Below, one piece after another: positions 35,983 through 44,661 of a stretch of DNA of 64,000 bases. The position numbers were made by a program, and so were the translations under genes. The DNA is from Pseudomonas sp. RIT-PI-r (GTDB lineage: Bacteria; Pseudomonadota; Gammaproteobacteria; Pseudomonadales; Pseudomonadaceae): NCBI RefSeq assembly GCF_001297015.1, contig NZ_LIGE01000005.1:1-64000 (forward strand), in the 5' to 3' direction. Every line of letters starts with the position of its first letter. Position 1 is the first letter of the stretch. The notes beneath the pieces were generated by a model, which was not told the origin of the DNA, searched no databases, and saw nothing but the letters and a program-made list of their open reading frames with translations.

Positions 35983-36900
35983 TTAGCTCAGGCCGCGTTC
36001 TGCGAGAAATGCTGAGATGTAATCGATGAAGGCAACGACCTTCGCCGTGGCCCGTCGATGACTCGGGTACACCGCGAGAATGTGCGGGCCAAAGGTGTCC
36101 GGGTCGATCTCGTAATCCGCCATTACCCGCACCAATCGCCCGTCGGCAATGTACGGCGCGGCGCTCCACAGCGGCGTGTGCAGCAAACCGCGCCCGGCCA
36201 GAGCACTCGCCAGCAACAAATCGTAATTATCGCTGCGCAACAGCGGCGCCGTCGGTTGCGCCAGGCTCAAGCGCTGCCCGTCGCGCTCGGCCCACCAGAA
36301 TTCGCGGCTGAGCAACGGATGCTGATAGAGCAGCCATTCATGCTGTTCAAGGGTCTGCGGATTGACCGGCAAGCCCTTGCGCGCCAGATACTCCGGGCTG
36401 CCACACAGGGCCAGGCGATTGCTGCCCACCACCCGCGCAATCAACCCCGGCAAATCATCGTGGCCCTCGCGCAGCGCCAGGTCGTAGCCACTTTCCAGCA
36501 GATTGACGAAGGCATCGCACAGATCCACTTGCAAACTGATCTGCGGGTATTGCTGCAAAAATCCGTCACACACCTGATCGAGAAACGCCCGCCCATACGC
36601 CAGCGGCGCGGTGATTTTCAGGCTGCCGCGCAAGCCGTGTTGTAACTGTTCGATTTCCTCGCTGGCCTCATCGAGCCGCTGCAACACCAGCCGCGCGGTT
36701 TCCAGGTACACCCGGCCGATTTCGGTGAGCAAAATCCGCCGTGTGCTGCGCTCGAACAGCCGTGCGCCCAGCTCCGCTTCCAGGTGATTGACCGCTTTCG
36801 TCAGCGCCGACGGGGTCTTGCCCAACTGCTCGGCGGCGCGGCTGAAACTGCCGAGCTGCGCGGTGACCACGAACATTTTCAATGCACCCAACTTGTCCAT
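35983..36900 (-). CDS. LysR family transcriptional regulator
   Basis: A 305-residue LysR regulator. The helix-turn-helix at residues 17-40 (GSFSRAAEQLGKTPSALTKAVNHLE) is typical. The effector domain carries LKITAPLAYGRAFLDQVCDGFLQQYPQISLQVDLCD, the CrgA/AaeR-like subgroup pattern. The ATG at 36900 opens MDKLGALKMFVVTA; longer upstream reading is unconserved. It is divergent from the YtcJ-like amidohydrolase across 103 bp and most likely regulates it (the usual LysR layout). No clear T-N11-A box could be assigned. Confidence 0.9.
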   Translation of the reverse strand: MDKLGALKMFVVTAQLGSFSRAAEQLGKTPSALTKAVNHLEAELGARLFERSTRRILLTEIGRVYLETARLVLQRLDEASEEIEQLQHGLRGSLKITAPLAYGRAFLDQVCDGFLQQYPQISLQVDLCDAFVNLLESGYDLALREGHDDLPGLIARVVGSNRLALCGSPEYLARKGLPVNPQTLEQHEWLLYQHPLLSREFWWAERDGQRLSLAQPTAPLLRSDNYDLLLASALAGRGLLHTPLWSAAPYIADGRLVRVMADYEIDPDTFGPHILAVYPSHRRATAKVVAFIDYISAFLAERGLS

Positions 36901-37003
36901 GCTTTTTCCATTCAGGCAAAAACGTTTTTCGTGCGGGAGGCGTTCTGTCAGCCGCTGCCAGCCACTAATCTCGCCATCAGACGCAATAACAAGGAAATCT
37001 TCA

Positions 37004-38746
37004 ATGAAAAGATTCATCCCGAGTCTGTTGGCAGCCGCTGTAAGTTTTGCCTCGATGGAAGCCATGGCCGCCACCGATCTGGTGCTGCTCAACGGCAAGA
37101 TTTTCACCGCCGACCGCGCGCAACCCAAGGTGCAAGCACTGGCCGTAGAGAACGGCAAAGTGCTGAAAGTCGGCAGCGACGCACAGATCAAAGCCTTGAT
37201 CGAACCCGCCACAAAAGTCATCGACCTCAAGGGCAAAGCGCTGATGCCCGGCCTGATCGACAGCCATTCCCACGCGATTTTCGGCGGTCTGGAAATGGTC
37301 TCGGCGAACATGGAAGACGAAGTCGTCGGCCTCGACGAACTGCAAAAACGCCTGCGCGACTGGCGTGAAGACGGCAAGGCCAAACATGGCGACGTGCTGA
37401 GCATTGCCGGCATGAGTTCGGCTTATTGGGCGCAAGCCGAAGCCTTGGGCAACACCTTCAATAGCGGCGAATGGGCCAATGTGCCGGTGGTGTTTATCGG
37501 CAGCGACCACCACACGGCATGGGCCAACAACGTCATGCTCAAGCGTGCCGGGATTGACGCGGCGCTGCTGAAAACCCTGCCCGATGCGGAAAAAGACACC
37601 ATCGGCAAACTGGCCAGTGGCGAGCCGAACGGTTTTGTGGTCGACGCCGGATGGGATCGGGTCGCCTCGAAAATGCCGGTGCCGAGCCCCGCCGACATGC
37701 TCAACGCCGCCAAATCAGCGGTGCGCTACAACAACAGCCTCGGCATCACCGCCTGGATGGACCCGGCCGCCAACGCCGCACCGGGCGAAGCAGTGTTCGC
37801 GCTCAAGCCGACCGAAAAAACCGTCGGCGTGCTGCCGGCTTATAAAGCGCTGTCGCAAAGCGGCGACATGAGCGTGCACGTCGCGGCGCTGCTGGTAGCC
37901 AACCCGAAAAGCGTGCCCGCCGACCTCGATACGCTGGACAAGGTGCGCCAGCAATTTCAGGGCATCCCCAACCTGACGCTGCCCGGGATCAAGATCTTCG
38001 CCGATGGCGTGATCGAATTCCCGGCGCAGAGCGCGGCGATGATTGATCCGTACAGCAACTCGCACAAACAGGGCGAACTGCTAATCGACCCGCAGCATTT
38101 CGGCGAACTGGTCAGCGCCATCGATCAGCGCGGCTGGCTGGTGCATATCCATGCGATCGGCGACCGCGCCGTGCGTGAGTCGCTGAACGGCATCGCTCAG
38201 GCGCGCAAGGATCGCCAGAGCGGCGTGACCCACTCGATCACTCACCTGCAAATGGTCAACCCGAAAGAGTTCGCCCGCTTCAAACCGCTCAATGTCATCG
38301 CCTCAATGCAACTGCTGTGGGCCAGTGCCGATGACTACACCACCGACATGATCAAGCCCTACGTCAGCGCCCTCGCCTTTCGCTATCAGTACCCGGCGCA
38401 TTCGCTGCTCAAACAGGGCGCGACGATTGCCGGCGCGAGTGACTGGCCGGTGTCGACGCCGAATCCGTTCAATGCCATGGCCCAGGCGATCACCCGCGTC
38501 GGCCCGTTGGGCGTGCTCAATGCCGATGAACGTCTGGATCGCGAAACGATGTTCTACGCCTACACCGTCAACGCGGCACGAACGATTGGCCTGGAGCAGC
38601 AGATTGGCTCGCTGACGCCGGGCAAGCAGGCTGATTTTATCGTCCTCGACCGCGACGTGTTCAGCGTCGACAACAAGGCCCTGCATGACACCCAGGTTTT
38701 GCAAACCTGGTTCGGCGGTCGTCAGGTCTACACCGCCACCCAATAA
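37004..38746 (+). CDS. Secreted YtcJ-like amidohydrolase (amidohydrolase 3 family)
   Basis: A 580-residue metal-dependent hydrolase with a Sec signal peptide (residues 1-23, ending EAMAATD), so periplasmic. The amidohydrolase_3 core is present: DLVLLNGKIFTADRAQPKVQALAVENGKVLKVG, MPGLIDSHSHAIFGG with metal-binding HSH near residue 87, then DHHTAW, VHIHAIGDRAVR with the HxH of the second metal site, SITHLQMV, and GASDWPVSTPNPF with the metal Asp. AAGGAAAT precedes the ATG at 37004. The substrate is unknown; family members cleave formamides, N-acyl amino acids or cyclic amides. Confidence 0.88.
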   Translation: MKRFIPSLLAAAVSFASMEAMAATDLVLLNGKIFTADRAQPKVQALAVENGKVLKVGSDAQIKALIEPATKVIDLKGKALMPGLIDSHSHAIFGGLEMVSANMEDEVVGLDELQKRLRDWREDGKAKHGDVLSIAGMSSAYWAQAEALGNTFNSGEWANVPVVFIGSDHHTAWANNVMLKRAGIDAALLKTLPDAEKDTIGKLASGEPNGFVVDAGWDRVASKMPVPSPADMLNAAKSAVRYNNSLGITAWMDPAANAAPGEAVFALKPTEKTVGVLPAYKALSQSGDMSVHVAALLVANPKSVPADLDTLDKVRQQFQGIPNLTLPGIKIFADGVIEFPAQSAAMIDPYSNSHKQGELLIDPQHFGELVSAIDQRGWLVHIHAIGDRAVRESLNGIAQARKDRQSGVTHSITHLQMVNPKEFARFKPLNVIASMQLLWASADDYTTDMIKPYVSALAFRYQYPAHSLLKQGATIAGASDWPVSTPNPFNAMAQAITRVGPLGVLNADERLDRETMFYAYTVNAARTIGLEQQIGSLTPGKQADFIVLDRDVFSVDNKALHDTQVLQTWFGGRQVYTATQ

Positions 38747-38756
38747 CAACACTGTT

Positions 38757-38853
38757 CCCCTGTGGGAGCGAGCCTGCTCGCGAAGGCGGCGTATCAGTCG
38801 CCATCAATGCTGAATGAACCACCGCTTTCGCGAGCAGGCTCGCTCCCACAGGG
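38757..38853. repeat. REPIN, CCCCTGTGGGAGCGAGCCTGCTCGCGAAGGCGG class
   Basis: Inverted arms of about 32 nt at 38757-38789 and 38821-38853, with a 31-nt spacer. It follows the YtcJ-like gene directly and lies before the porin gene. It is the same class as the units at 14618-14758. Confidence 0.88.
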
Positions 38854-38930
38854 TCTGTGAGGGTGGTCGAAATCGAATCCCCCCGCAGTTCTCTTTCTGC
38901 CCAAAAATAATCACAACATCGGGACTTCAC

Positions 38931-39668
38931 ATGAAAGCCTTGCCCCTGTTCGCCCTGAGTTTGTTGAGCGCGCTGCCGTTGAGCAGCCAAGCGATCCCCT
39001 TGAACGATGACTTTGCGCTGTTGGTCGACCTGACCCTGGCCAGCGATTACCGCACTCGCGGCATCTCGCAAACGCAAAACGACCCGGCGGTGCAGGCCGG
39101 TCTGACCCTCGCTCACAGCAGCGGCCTGTACCTCGGCGCGTGGAGCTCGAATGTCGATTTCGGCGGCGGGCTGAAAACCCGTCAGGAAGTCGATTACTAC
39201 GGCGGCTGGCTGTGGCAGGCGACCGAGGATGTCAGTCTCGATCTGGGTTACATCAAGTACGCCTACCCCAAGGAAAGCCAGTTCAACCAGAGCGAGGTTT
39301 ACGGGATTCTCGGGGTTTACGGGGTGAAACTGGCGGCGTATTACTCCAGCGATGCACCGGGGATCGATAGCAAACAGAGTTCGCTGTACAGCTACATCGG
39401 TTATGAAACCGAGTTGCCGTTTGATTCAGGTCTGAAGCTGCGTTACGGCAATATGGATTTCAAGGATGCGCATTTGTACTCGGCGTCGGGCAGCGCTGAA
39501 GAGTCGTACCGCGAATGGGAGGTCAAACTCACCCACAATCTGGCCGGGGTGGTGCTGGGGTTGAGCTACATCGATACCGATCTTTCACAAACCCAATGTC
39601 TGAGCAATTGGGGTTTCAAAGACGTCTGCACTGCCACCGTCGTCGCCAGCCTCAGCAAATCCTTCTGA
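38931..39668 (+). CDS. TorF family putative porin
   Basis: A 245-residue outer-membrane beta-barrel protein. It has a signal peptide (1-21, LSSQAIP) and then alternating strands. Family-typical stretches are LTLASDYRTRGISQTQNDPAVQAGLTLAHSSGLYLGAWSSNVDF and QEVDYYGGW. It ends with the C-terminal aromatic residue Phe (SLSKSF), the usual outer-membrane insertion signal. A pair of cysteines (CLSNWGFKDVC) near the C-terminus may form a disulfide. The ribosome site is weak (GGGA). Transcription is independent of the preceding gene, given the REPIN and 185-bp gap. The transported solute is unknown. Confidence 0.87.
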   Translation: MKALPLFALSLLSALPLSSQAIPLNDDFALLVDLTLASDYRTRGISQTQNDPAVQAGLTLAHSSGLYLGAWSSNVDFGGGLKTRQEVDYYGGWLWQATEDVSLDLGYIKYAYPKESQFNQSEVYGILGVYGVKLAAYYSSDAPGIDSKQSSLYSYIGYETELPFDSGLKLRYGNMDFKDAHLYSASGSAEESYREWEVKLTHNLAGVVLGLSYIDTDLSQTQCLSNWGFKDVCTATVVASLSKSF

Positions 39669-39680
39669 CCCACCGAAATC

Positions 39681-39777
39681 CCCCTGTAGGAGTGAGCCTG
39701 CTCGCGATAGCGGTGGATAAGGCAACATCATTGTTGAATGACATACCGCTATCGCGAGCAGGCTCACTCCTACAGGA
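39681..39777. repeat. REPIN, CCCCTGTAGGAGTGAGCCTGCTCGCGATAGCGG class
   Basis: Inverted arms at 39681-39713 and 39746-39777 of the same class as 27952-28048 and 47522-47614. It sits between the convergent porin and DUF971 genes. Confidence 0.88.
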
Positions 39778-39789
39778 GATTGTGGTGTA

Positions 39790-40068
39790 TCAGGAATTGA
39801 GGTTTGCCAGATAGGCCCACGGGTAGATGCCGCGCTGGTGGCCGTCGCTGAACACCAGTTGCACGCCGTAGCCCTGGGGATTGAGTTCGATCAGGCGCAC
39901 GCGGTCATCGACCAGCGGCGTCAGGCCCTTGAGGCGAAACGCGCGGCATTGCGAGCACGGGCACTGGCGGCGCAGCTCGGCGTGGTTAAGTTGTTGTTCG
40001 TGCCCGTCAGGCCAAGTCAGCCGAAGGGTTTGCTCGCTTTGCGAGTTACCGACTGACAGCGGGTTCAT
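39790..40068 (-). CDS. DUF971 (GBBH-like N-terminal) Cys-rich protein
   Basis: A 92-residue stand-alone DUF971 domain: LRLTWPDGHEQQLNHAELRRQCPCSQC, then VRLIELNPQGYGVQLVFSDGHQRGIYPWAYL. This is the fold found at the N-terminus of gamma-butyrobetaine hydroxylase and beside Mrp/ApbC-type Fe-S carriers. Cys36, Cys38 and Cys41 with nearby His form a metal-binding set. It is the last gene of the minus-strand series; its ATG overlaps the HEAT-repeat gene stop by 4 nt. A role in maturing or inserting a metal centre of the flavoprotein/ferredoxin encoded upstream is an inference from the coupling. Confidence 0.85.
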   Translation of the reverse strand: MNPLSVGNSQSEQTLRLTWPDGHEQQLNHAELRRQCPCSQCRAFRLKGLTPLVDDRVRLIELNPQGYGVQLVFSDGHQRGIYPWAYLANLNS

Positions 40069-41027
40069 TGCAACTGACTCAGGGCAATGCGCACGGCTTT
40101 GCGCACTTCCGGGTCGCCGTCGTCCTGCGCGGCCTGCAATGCAGCGACGGCACCACGATCATTCAGTTCACCCAAGGCCAGCGCGGCCTCTTTTCGCAGG
40201 TTGCTGATGCGATGGCCGAGGGTGTCGATCAGGGCGTCCAGCGCCGGGGCAAATTGCAAACGGCCGAGGCTGCGAGTGGCGCGCAGGCGTACTTGCCAGT
40301 AGTCATCGCTCAGCGCTTCGACCAGCGCCGGGCCGGCGTCGCGGTGGCCGACTTTGCCCAGTGTCGTTGCGGCTTCTTCGCGCACTTGCCAGGCGTTGTC
40401 CTGCAAGGCCTGGCGTAGGGCCGGGAGGACTTCAGCGCTGGAGGCCAAACCGAGAGCACCGGTGGCGGCGCGGCGTACTTCGGTGTCCGGATCGTCGCTG
40501 GCCAATCGCGCCAAGGCAGACAGTGCGTCGAGTTGCTTGAGCCAACCGAGCACGCCAACAGCTTCGCGGCGCACGTTGGCGTCGGCATCGTTCAATGCTG
40601 CGACGGCCGCCGGCGCGGCATCAGCGAAACGCAACTCGCGCAAAGCACGGAACGCGGCAATGCGCACGCTCACATCAGCATGATCGGTCCACGGCAGAAT
40701 CACCCGCCCCGCCGCTTCAGTCTTGAGCAAACTGAGGCTCTGCGCGGCAGCCGATTGCACGGCGGATGACGAATCGGTCAGCGCCTCGCACAAGGCTTGT
40801 ACAACCGTTTCATCCTCCCAGGCTTCAAGCAACCGCGCGGCTTCAGCGCGAACTTCCTGGGCGGGATCTTGCCTCAGGCGATCAACCAGCCAGAGCAGGC
40901 CATCCGGCTCTTCCAGATCTGCCAGATCGATCAGGGCAATACGTCGTACAGCGGCGTCGTCAGCGGTCAGGCGTGGTTGCAGGGCAAGAATGTCTTGGTT
41001 ATCGGTCACAGCAAAAATAGAGGTCAT
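40065..41027 (-). CDS. HEAT-repeat (PBS lyase-like) protein
   Basis: A 320-residue all-helical solenoid of about nine HEAT/E-Z-type repeats of roughly 31 residues. Examples are VRIAAFRALRELRFADAAPAAVAALNDAD, VRREAVGVLGWLKQLDALSALARLASDDPD and VREEAATTLGKVGHRDAGPALVEALSDDY. No signal peptide; cytoplasmic. Such repeats bind proteins or cofactors, for example bilin lyases and maturation factors. It overlaps the ATPase gene upstream (4 nt) and the DUF971 gene downstream (4 nt), tying it to the transport/redox operon. Partner unknown; a chaperone for the AprA-like flavoprotein is one idea. Confidence 0.88.
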   Translation of the reverse strand: MTSIFAVTDNQDILALQPRLTADDAAVRRIALIDLADLEEPDGLLWLVDRLRQDPAQEVRAEAARLLEAWEDETVVQALCEALTDSSSAVQSAAAQSLSLLKTEAAGRVILPWTDHADVSVRIAAFRALRELRFADAAPAAVAALNDADANVRREAVGVLGWLKQLDALSALARLASDDPDTEVRRAATGALGLASSAEVLPALRQALQDNAWQVREEAATTLGKVGHRDAGPALVEALSDDYWQVRLRATRSLGRLQFAPALDALIDTLGHRISNLRKEAALALGELNDRGAVAALQAAQDDGDPEVRKAVRIALSQLQ

Positions 41028-41872
41028 AGGGCAAATCGCGGCAAAGGGTTTTCGGGAGGCAGGCCAAGCGGATTAAGGCGCGGCAGCGGTCGGTCGTTGT
41101 CGTGGCGCAACAGGTCGAGGCAGTGGCGCTTGAGGCGGGAGAATTCAGGACTGGTCACCAGTTCACTGGTGCGCGGTCGGGTAAAGTCGAGGCGTAAATC
41201 TTCGATGATCCGCCCCGGTCGCGCGCTCATCACCAGCAAGCGGTCAGCGAGGAACAGCGCCTCGTCGATGTCGTGAGTGACGAACACCACGGTGGTGCGG
41301 ATGCGCGTCCAGATGTCCAGCAGCAGTTCCTGCATGTTCAAACGGGTCAGCGCATCCAGCGCGCCGAATGGCTCGTCCATCAGTAACAGGCGCGGGCGAT
41401 TGACCAGCACACGGGCGATTTCGACGCGTTGCTGCATGCCGCCGGAGAGTTGATCAGGCCAGCGTTCGGCGAAACCTTCGAGGCCGACCAGTTTGAGGAT
41501 GTCGTCGGCAGCACGATGACGCTCGGCTTTGCCGATGCCACGCATCTTCAGGCCGAAAGCGACGTTGTCGCGCACCGTGCGCCACGGAAACAGCGTGTGA
41601 TGCTGGAACACCATGCCGCGCTGCGGCGACGGGCCGGACACTGCCGCGCCATCGACTTTCAGGCTGCCGGCGTGCGCATTCAGATGCCCGGCCAAAGCGC
41701 CGAGCAAGGTCGATTTGCCGCAACCGGAGGGGCCGAGAATGCACACGAACTGGCCCGACTCGATCTGGCAATCGAGTTCTCGCACCGCTTCGAACGCTTC
41801 ACTTCCCTGGCCGAGGACGATGGACAATTGGCGGATGTCGATCCGCCCTTCCGGAGTTTGCATCGCGCTCAT
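41024..41872 (-). CDS. Sulfonate/nitrate-type ABC transporter ATPase (SsuB/TauB family)
   Basis: A 282-residue ATPase. Walker A is GPSGCGKSTL, Q-loop QHHTLFPW, signature LSGGMQQRVEIARVL, Walker B LLMDEPFGALD and switch THDIDEALFLADR. It shares the TauB/SsuB end region MSARPGRIIEDLRLDFTRPR. A short extra tail follows (RPLPRLNPLGLPPENPL). The ATG at 41872 is the complement of the final codon area of the permease gene, so the stop/start overlap couples them. It energises the importer formed with the permease at 41872-42654 and the binding protein at 43007-44410. Confidence 0.9.
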   Translation of the reverse strand: MSAMQTPEGRIDIRQLSIVLGQGSEAFEAVRELDCQIESGQFVCILGPSGCGKSTLLGALAGHLNAHAGSLKVDGAAVSGPSPQRGMVFQHHTLFPWRTVRDNVAFGLKMRGIGKAERHRAADDILKLVGLEGFAERWPDQLSGGMQQRVEIARVLVNRPRLLLMDEPFGALDALTRLNMQELLLDIWTRIRTTVVFVTHDIDEALFLADRLLVMSARPGRIIEDLRLDFTRPRTSELVTSPEFSRLKRHCLDLLRHDNDRPLPRLNPLGLPPENPLPRFAL

Positions 41873-42654
41873 CAGGCTTTTCCTCGCGGTCGATGCCAGG
41901 GCGTGAACAACCCGCCCAGACGTTTGATCAGCAGACTGCTGCCCATGCCCAACACCCCGATCAGGAGCATGCCGACGACGATGTCGGCGTAGTTCTGAAT
42001 GGTGTAGGACTCCCAGGTGTAATAGCCGATGCCGAACTGGCCGGAGATCATTTCTGCAGTCACCAGACAGAACCACGAAGTACCCATGCCGATCGCCAGA
42101 CCGGTGATGATGCTCGGCGCGGCGCCGGGCAAAATCACTTCCAGCAGAATCGCGCGGCGCCCTGCCCCGAGGCTTTTTGCCGAGGCGATCAGGCGTGGAT
42201 CGACACCTTCGACGCCGTGCACGGTGTTGAGCAGGATCGGGAACAGTGCACCGGTGAAGGTGATGAAGACCATCGACAGTTCCGAGGACGGAAACATCAG
42301 GATCGCCAACGGGATCCACGCAACGGCGGGGATTGGGCGCAGGACTTCCAGCGGTGGCAGCAGCAGGTCTTCGGCCCATTTTGAGCGACCGATGGCGAGG
42401 CCCAAGGCGATGCCGATGACGAGCGCAGTGAGATAGCCGGCGAAGACGCGGCTGAGGCTGGCAGTCAGGTGTTGCAGGAGCTTGCCGGAGTCGCCGAGGC
42501 CCAGCGCTGCTTCTACCACGGCCAAAGGGGTTGGCACGTTGGCAAAGGTGATGAGGCCGAGGTTCCAGTGATGGCTGGCGGCGAGTTGCCAAAACAGCAG
42601 GCAGAGCAGCAGTGAGGCGGCTCTTGATGTCCAGCGTAGGGTGGGTGTTTTCAT
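41872..42654 (-). CDS. Sulfonate/taurine-type ABC transporter permease (SsuC/TauC family)
   Basis: A 260-residue inner-membrane permease with about six hydrophobic segments (first at residues 11-27). It has the SsuC-like stretches HLTASLSRVFAGYLTALVIGIALGLAIGRSKWAEDLLLPPLEVLRPIPAVAWIPLAIL and the coupling motif SAKSLGAGRRAILLEVILPGAAPSIITGL. It lies between a repeat block (42697-42994) and the ATPase gene. Probable homodimer in the importer. The substrate is probably an organosulfur or related anion from the family, but is not proven. Confidence 0.9.
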   Translation of the reverse strand: MKTPTLRWTSRAASLLLCLLFWQLAASHHWNLGLITFANVPTPLAVVEAALGLGDSGKLLQHLTASLSRVFAGYLTALVIGIALGLAIGRSKWAEDLLLPPLEVLRPIPAVAWIPLAILMFPSSELSMVFITFTGALFPILLNTVHGVEGVDPRLIASAKSLGAGRRAILLEVILPGAAPSIITGLAIGMGTSWFCLVTAEMISGQFGIGYYTWESYTIQNYADIVVGMLLIGVLGMGSSLLIKRLGGLFTPWHRPRGKA

Positions 42655-42696
42655 GGAGCAGGTTTCCGGTTGTGGAGCTGTGTGATGGCTGAGATC

Positions 42697-42994
42697 TACC
42701 CCCTCACCCCAGCCCTCTCCCCCAAGGGGGCGAGGGGGAAAGGGAGCCGATCTTCACGTTTTTCAAAACCTGAGTTCGGCTCAAGAAGGAGCCGATCTTC
42801 ATACCTTTCAAACCTGAGTTCGACTCAAGAAGGAGCCGATCTTCATACCTTTCAAACCTGAGTTCGGCTCAAGAAGGAGCCGATCTTCATACCTTTCAAA
42901 CCTGAGTTCGACTCGGTATTTCAGGTCGGCGTAGCTAGTCCAAACACCGCGGTCAGTCCCCTCTCCCTTTGGGAGAGGGCTAGGGTGAGGGGCT
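42697..42994. repeat. Composite intergenic repeat block 2 with 44-bp tandem array
   Basis: Fills the 352-bp gap 42655-43006. The ends are inverted CCCTCACCCCAGCCCTCTCCC (42699-42720) and its complement with one change (42958-42992). Inside (42745-42915) about four tandem copies of a 44-45-bp unit (GAGCCGATCTTCATACCTTT, then CAAACCTGAGTTCG(G/A)CTCAAGAAG) start at about 42746, 42791, 42835 and 42879. A core TTTCAGGTCGGCGTAGCTAG then matches the inverted core of block 1. No coding potential is seen. It splits the binding-protein gene from its permease. Confidence 0.8.
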
Positions 42995-43006
42995 CTTGAT
43001 CTTCAA

Positions 43007-44410
43007 CTAACGAGCAGCAACCGCCTGGGTAGTGGCATCAGTGAAATCAAAAACCTTGCCACCCTGCGCCGAGGCAAATTGCTGAGCCTGCCCCTTGAGC
43101 AAAAACGCACTCAACCGTCCCTTCGCATCACTGGCAAACCACGCCTGCTCAGCCAGCAACTTGATCCCGCTGTCACTGGCCTGCGCATAAACCGCACGGA
43201 CGTTTTTGCCTTCCTGCTTCAACGCCGCCAGCGCCGTGAACGCCTCTTGCGCCGAGGCGTATTGGCGCACCTTGTCTTCGCCGCGCACCCAGATTTCCGC
43301 GACATGGCTGAAGTCAGTAATCGCTTTACCGGTCGCCGCATCCGTCGCCTGCAACGGCGTCTGCGCGTAGTTCGCCAGTTGCGCCGTGTAATCCAGGTTC
43401 GACGCCTTGAACGCCGCACGGATGTATTGGTCGTCAATGAAGTTGTTCAGATCAAGCCCGCGATCAGCCTTCTTCAGCAGCTTCAACGTATCAATCGCGG
43501 TGCCCACCGCCTGGCGATATTCCGGCTTCCAGCTCAGGTCGCGGGTCTGTACGCCGAGCGGGCCGTGGAACAGGTAGTTCACCTCAGCATCGACGCCGGT
43601 CACTTTGGCGATCAGCTCGCTGTATTTCTCCGGCTCCGCCGCCAGCAACTGATTGGCCTCGATACTCGCGCGCAGGTAAGCGACGACGACTTCCGGGTAC
43701 TTCTTCGCATACGCCTGATCCACCAGCGCACCGTGGAACGTCGGCGCATTCGCCTGAGCACCGTCATAAATCTTGCGGGCGAAACCCCGGCTCGGGAACA
43801 GTTCGGCGAACGGCACAAAATCGGCGTGGGCGTCGATCTTGCCGGCCTGCAACGCCGAGCCGGCGACTTCCGGCGGCTGGGCGATGATGTTGACATCCTT
43901 GAGCGGATCCCAGCCCTGCGCCGCCACGGCACGCAGCAGCATGCCGTGGGCGGTGGAGGCGAACGGCACGGAAATCGTCTTGCCTTTGAGTTCGCTGAGC
44001 GCCTGCACGCCGGACGCGCTCGGCACGACGATGCCGTTGCCGCTGCCCTTGATGCTCCCCGACAGCACGCTGATGAACAGGCTGTGCTTGCCGGCGGTTT
44101 CAAAAGCGACGCCGTTGAATGCGCCGGGGAAATCAGCCATGGCACCGAAGTCGAGTTTGCCGGCGACCATCTCGTTGGTCAGCGGTGCGCCGCTGGTGAA
44201 GTTCTTCCACTGCACGTCGTACTTCGCGTCTTTGTAGGGGCCGTCGTGGGGCAGGTATTTGTCGAGCAGGCCCAGTTCACGAATCAACAAGCCGCCAGCG
44301 GCGCAATTGATGGTGGTGTCCTGGGTGCCGATGGCGATGCGGATGGTTTCAGCCGAGGCCGACAAAGTGAACGAAGCCAGTACCAGACCGGCGATTGCTG
44401 CACGCAACAT
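43007..44410 (-). CDS. Sulfonate-type ABC substrate-binding protein with C-terminal extension
   Basis: A 467-residue periplasmic protein with signal peptide (residues 1-20, TLSASA) and an NMT1/TauA/SsuA-like type-2 binding fold to about residue 335 (FPGAFNGVAFETAG, GKTISVPFASTAHGMLLRAV, QPPEVAGSALQAGKIDAHADFVPF). Typical members have about 320 residues. Here another 110-130 residues follow, with VWVRGEDK-like and 'WFASDAKGRLSAFLLKGQAQQFASAQGGKV' stretches. These recall the NosL-type small alpha/beta fold, although I cannot confirm this. GAGGGG precedes the ATG at 44410. Binds the substrate for the SsuBC-like importer downstream. Confidence 0.85.
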   Translation of the reverse strand: MLRAAIAGLVLASFTLSASAETIRIAIGTQDTTINCAAGGLLIRELGLLDKYLPHDGPYKDAKYDVQWKNFTSGAPLTNEMVAGKLDFGAMADFPGAFNGVAFETAGKHSLFISVLSGSIKGSGNGIVVPSASGVQALSELKGKTISVPFASTAHGMLLRAVAAQGWDPLKDVNIIAQPPEVAGSALQAGKIDAHADFVPFAELFPSRGFARKIYDGAQANAPTFHGALVDQAYAKKYPEVVVAYLRASIEANQLLAAEPEKYSELIAKVTGVDAEVNYLFHGPLGVQTRDLSWKPEYRQAVGTAIDTLKLLKKADRGLDLNNFIDDQYIRAAFKASNLDYTAQLANYAQTPLQATDAATGKAITDFSHVAEIWVRGEDKVRQYASAQEAFTALAALKQEGKNVRAVYAQASDSGIKLLAEQAWFASDAKGRLSAFLLKGQAQQFASAQGGKVFDFTDATTQAVAAR

Positions 44411-44535
44411 GGTTGTTTCCCCTCGAATCATTTATTTGAGTTCGTCTCCGCCGCGATCAGGGCGCGGTGGGAAACGAGGGGTTTTCGGTGAATCCAGCGT
44501 CCGGTGTTTCCGGATGGCTTTGCGGTATCTGGGCC

Positions 44536-44654
44536 GGCCTCATCGCTGGCAAGTCGAATCGTCGCACCGCAGCTCCCACAGGGATTTGCGGTGGGACCTA
44601 AATTTTGCAAACAGCCGAGAAACCTGTGGGAGCTGGCTTGCCAGCGATGAGGCC
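44536..44654. repeat. REP doublet with a 16-nt interruption in one arm
   Basis: The right arm (44623-44648, CTGTGGGAGCTGGCTTGCCAGCGATG) is standard. The left arm begins CATCGCTGGCAAG (44541-44553), then carries about 16 extra nt (TCGAATCGTCGCACCG) before CAGCTCCCACAG (44570-44581). Outer GGCCTCATC/GATGAGGCC extend the pairing. It lies between the ferredoxin and binding-protein genes. Confidence 0.8.
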
Positions 44655-44661
44655 CTTTCAA

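Noticed and set aside
42745..42915. CRISPR array suspected from four regular repeats
   Set aside because: The units are contiguous tandem copies of 44-45 bp with no unique spacers between them.
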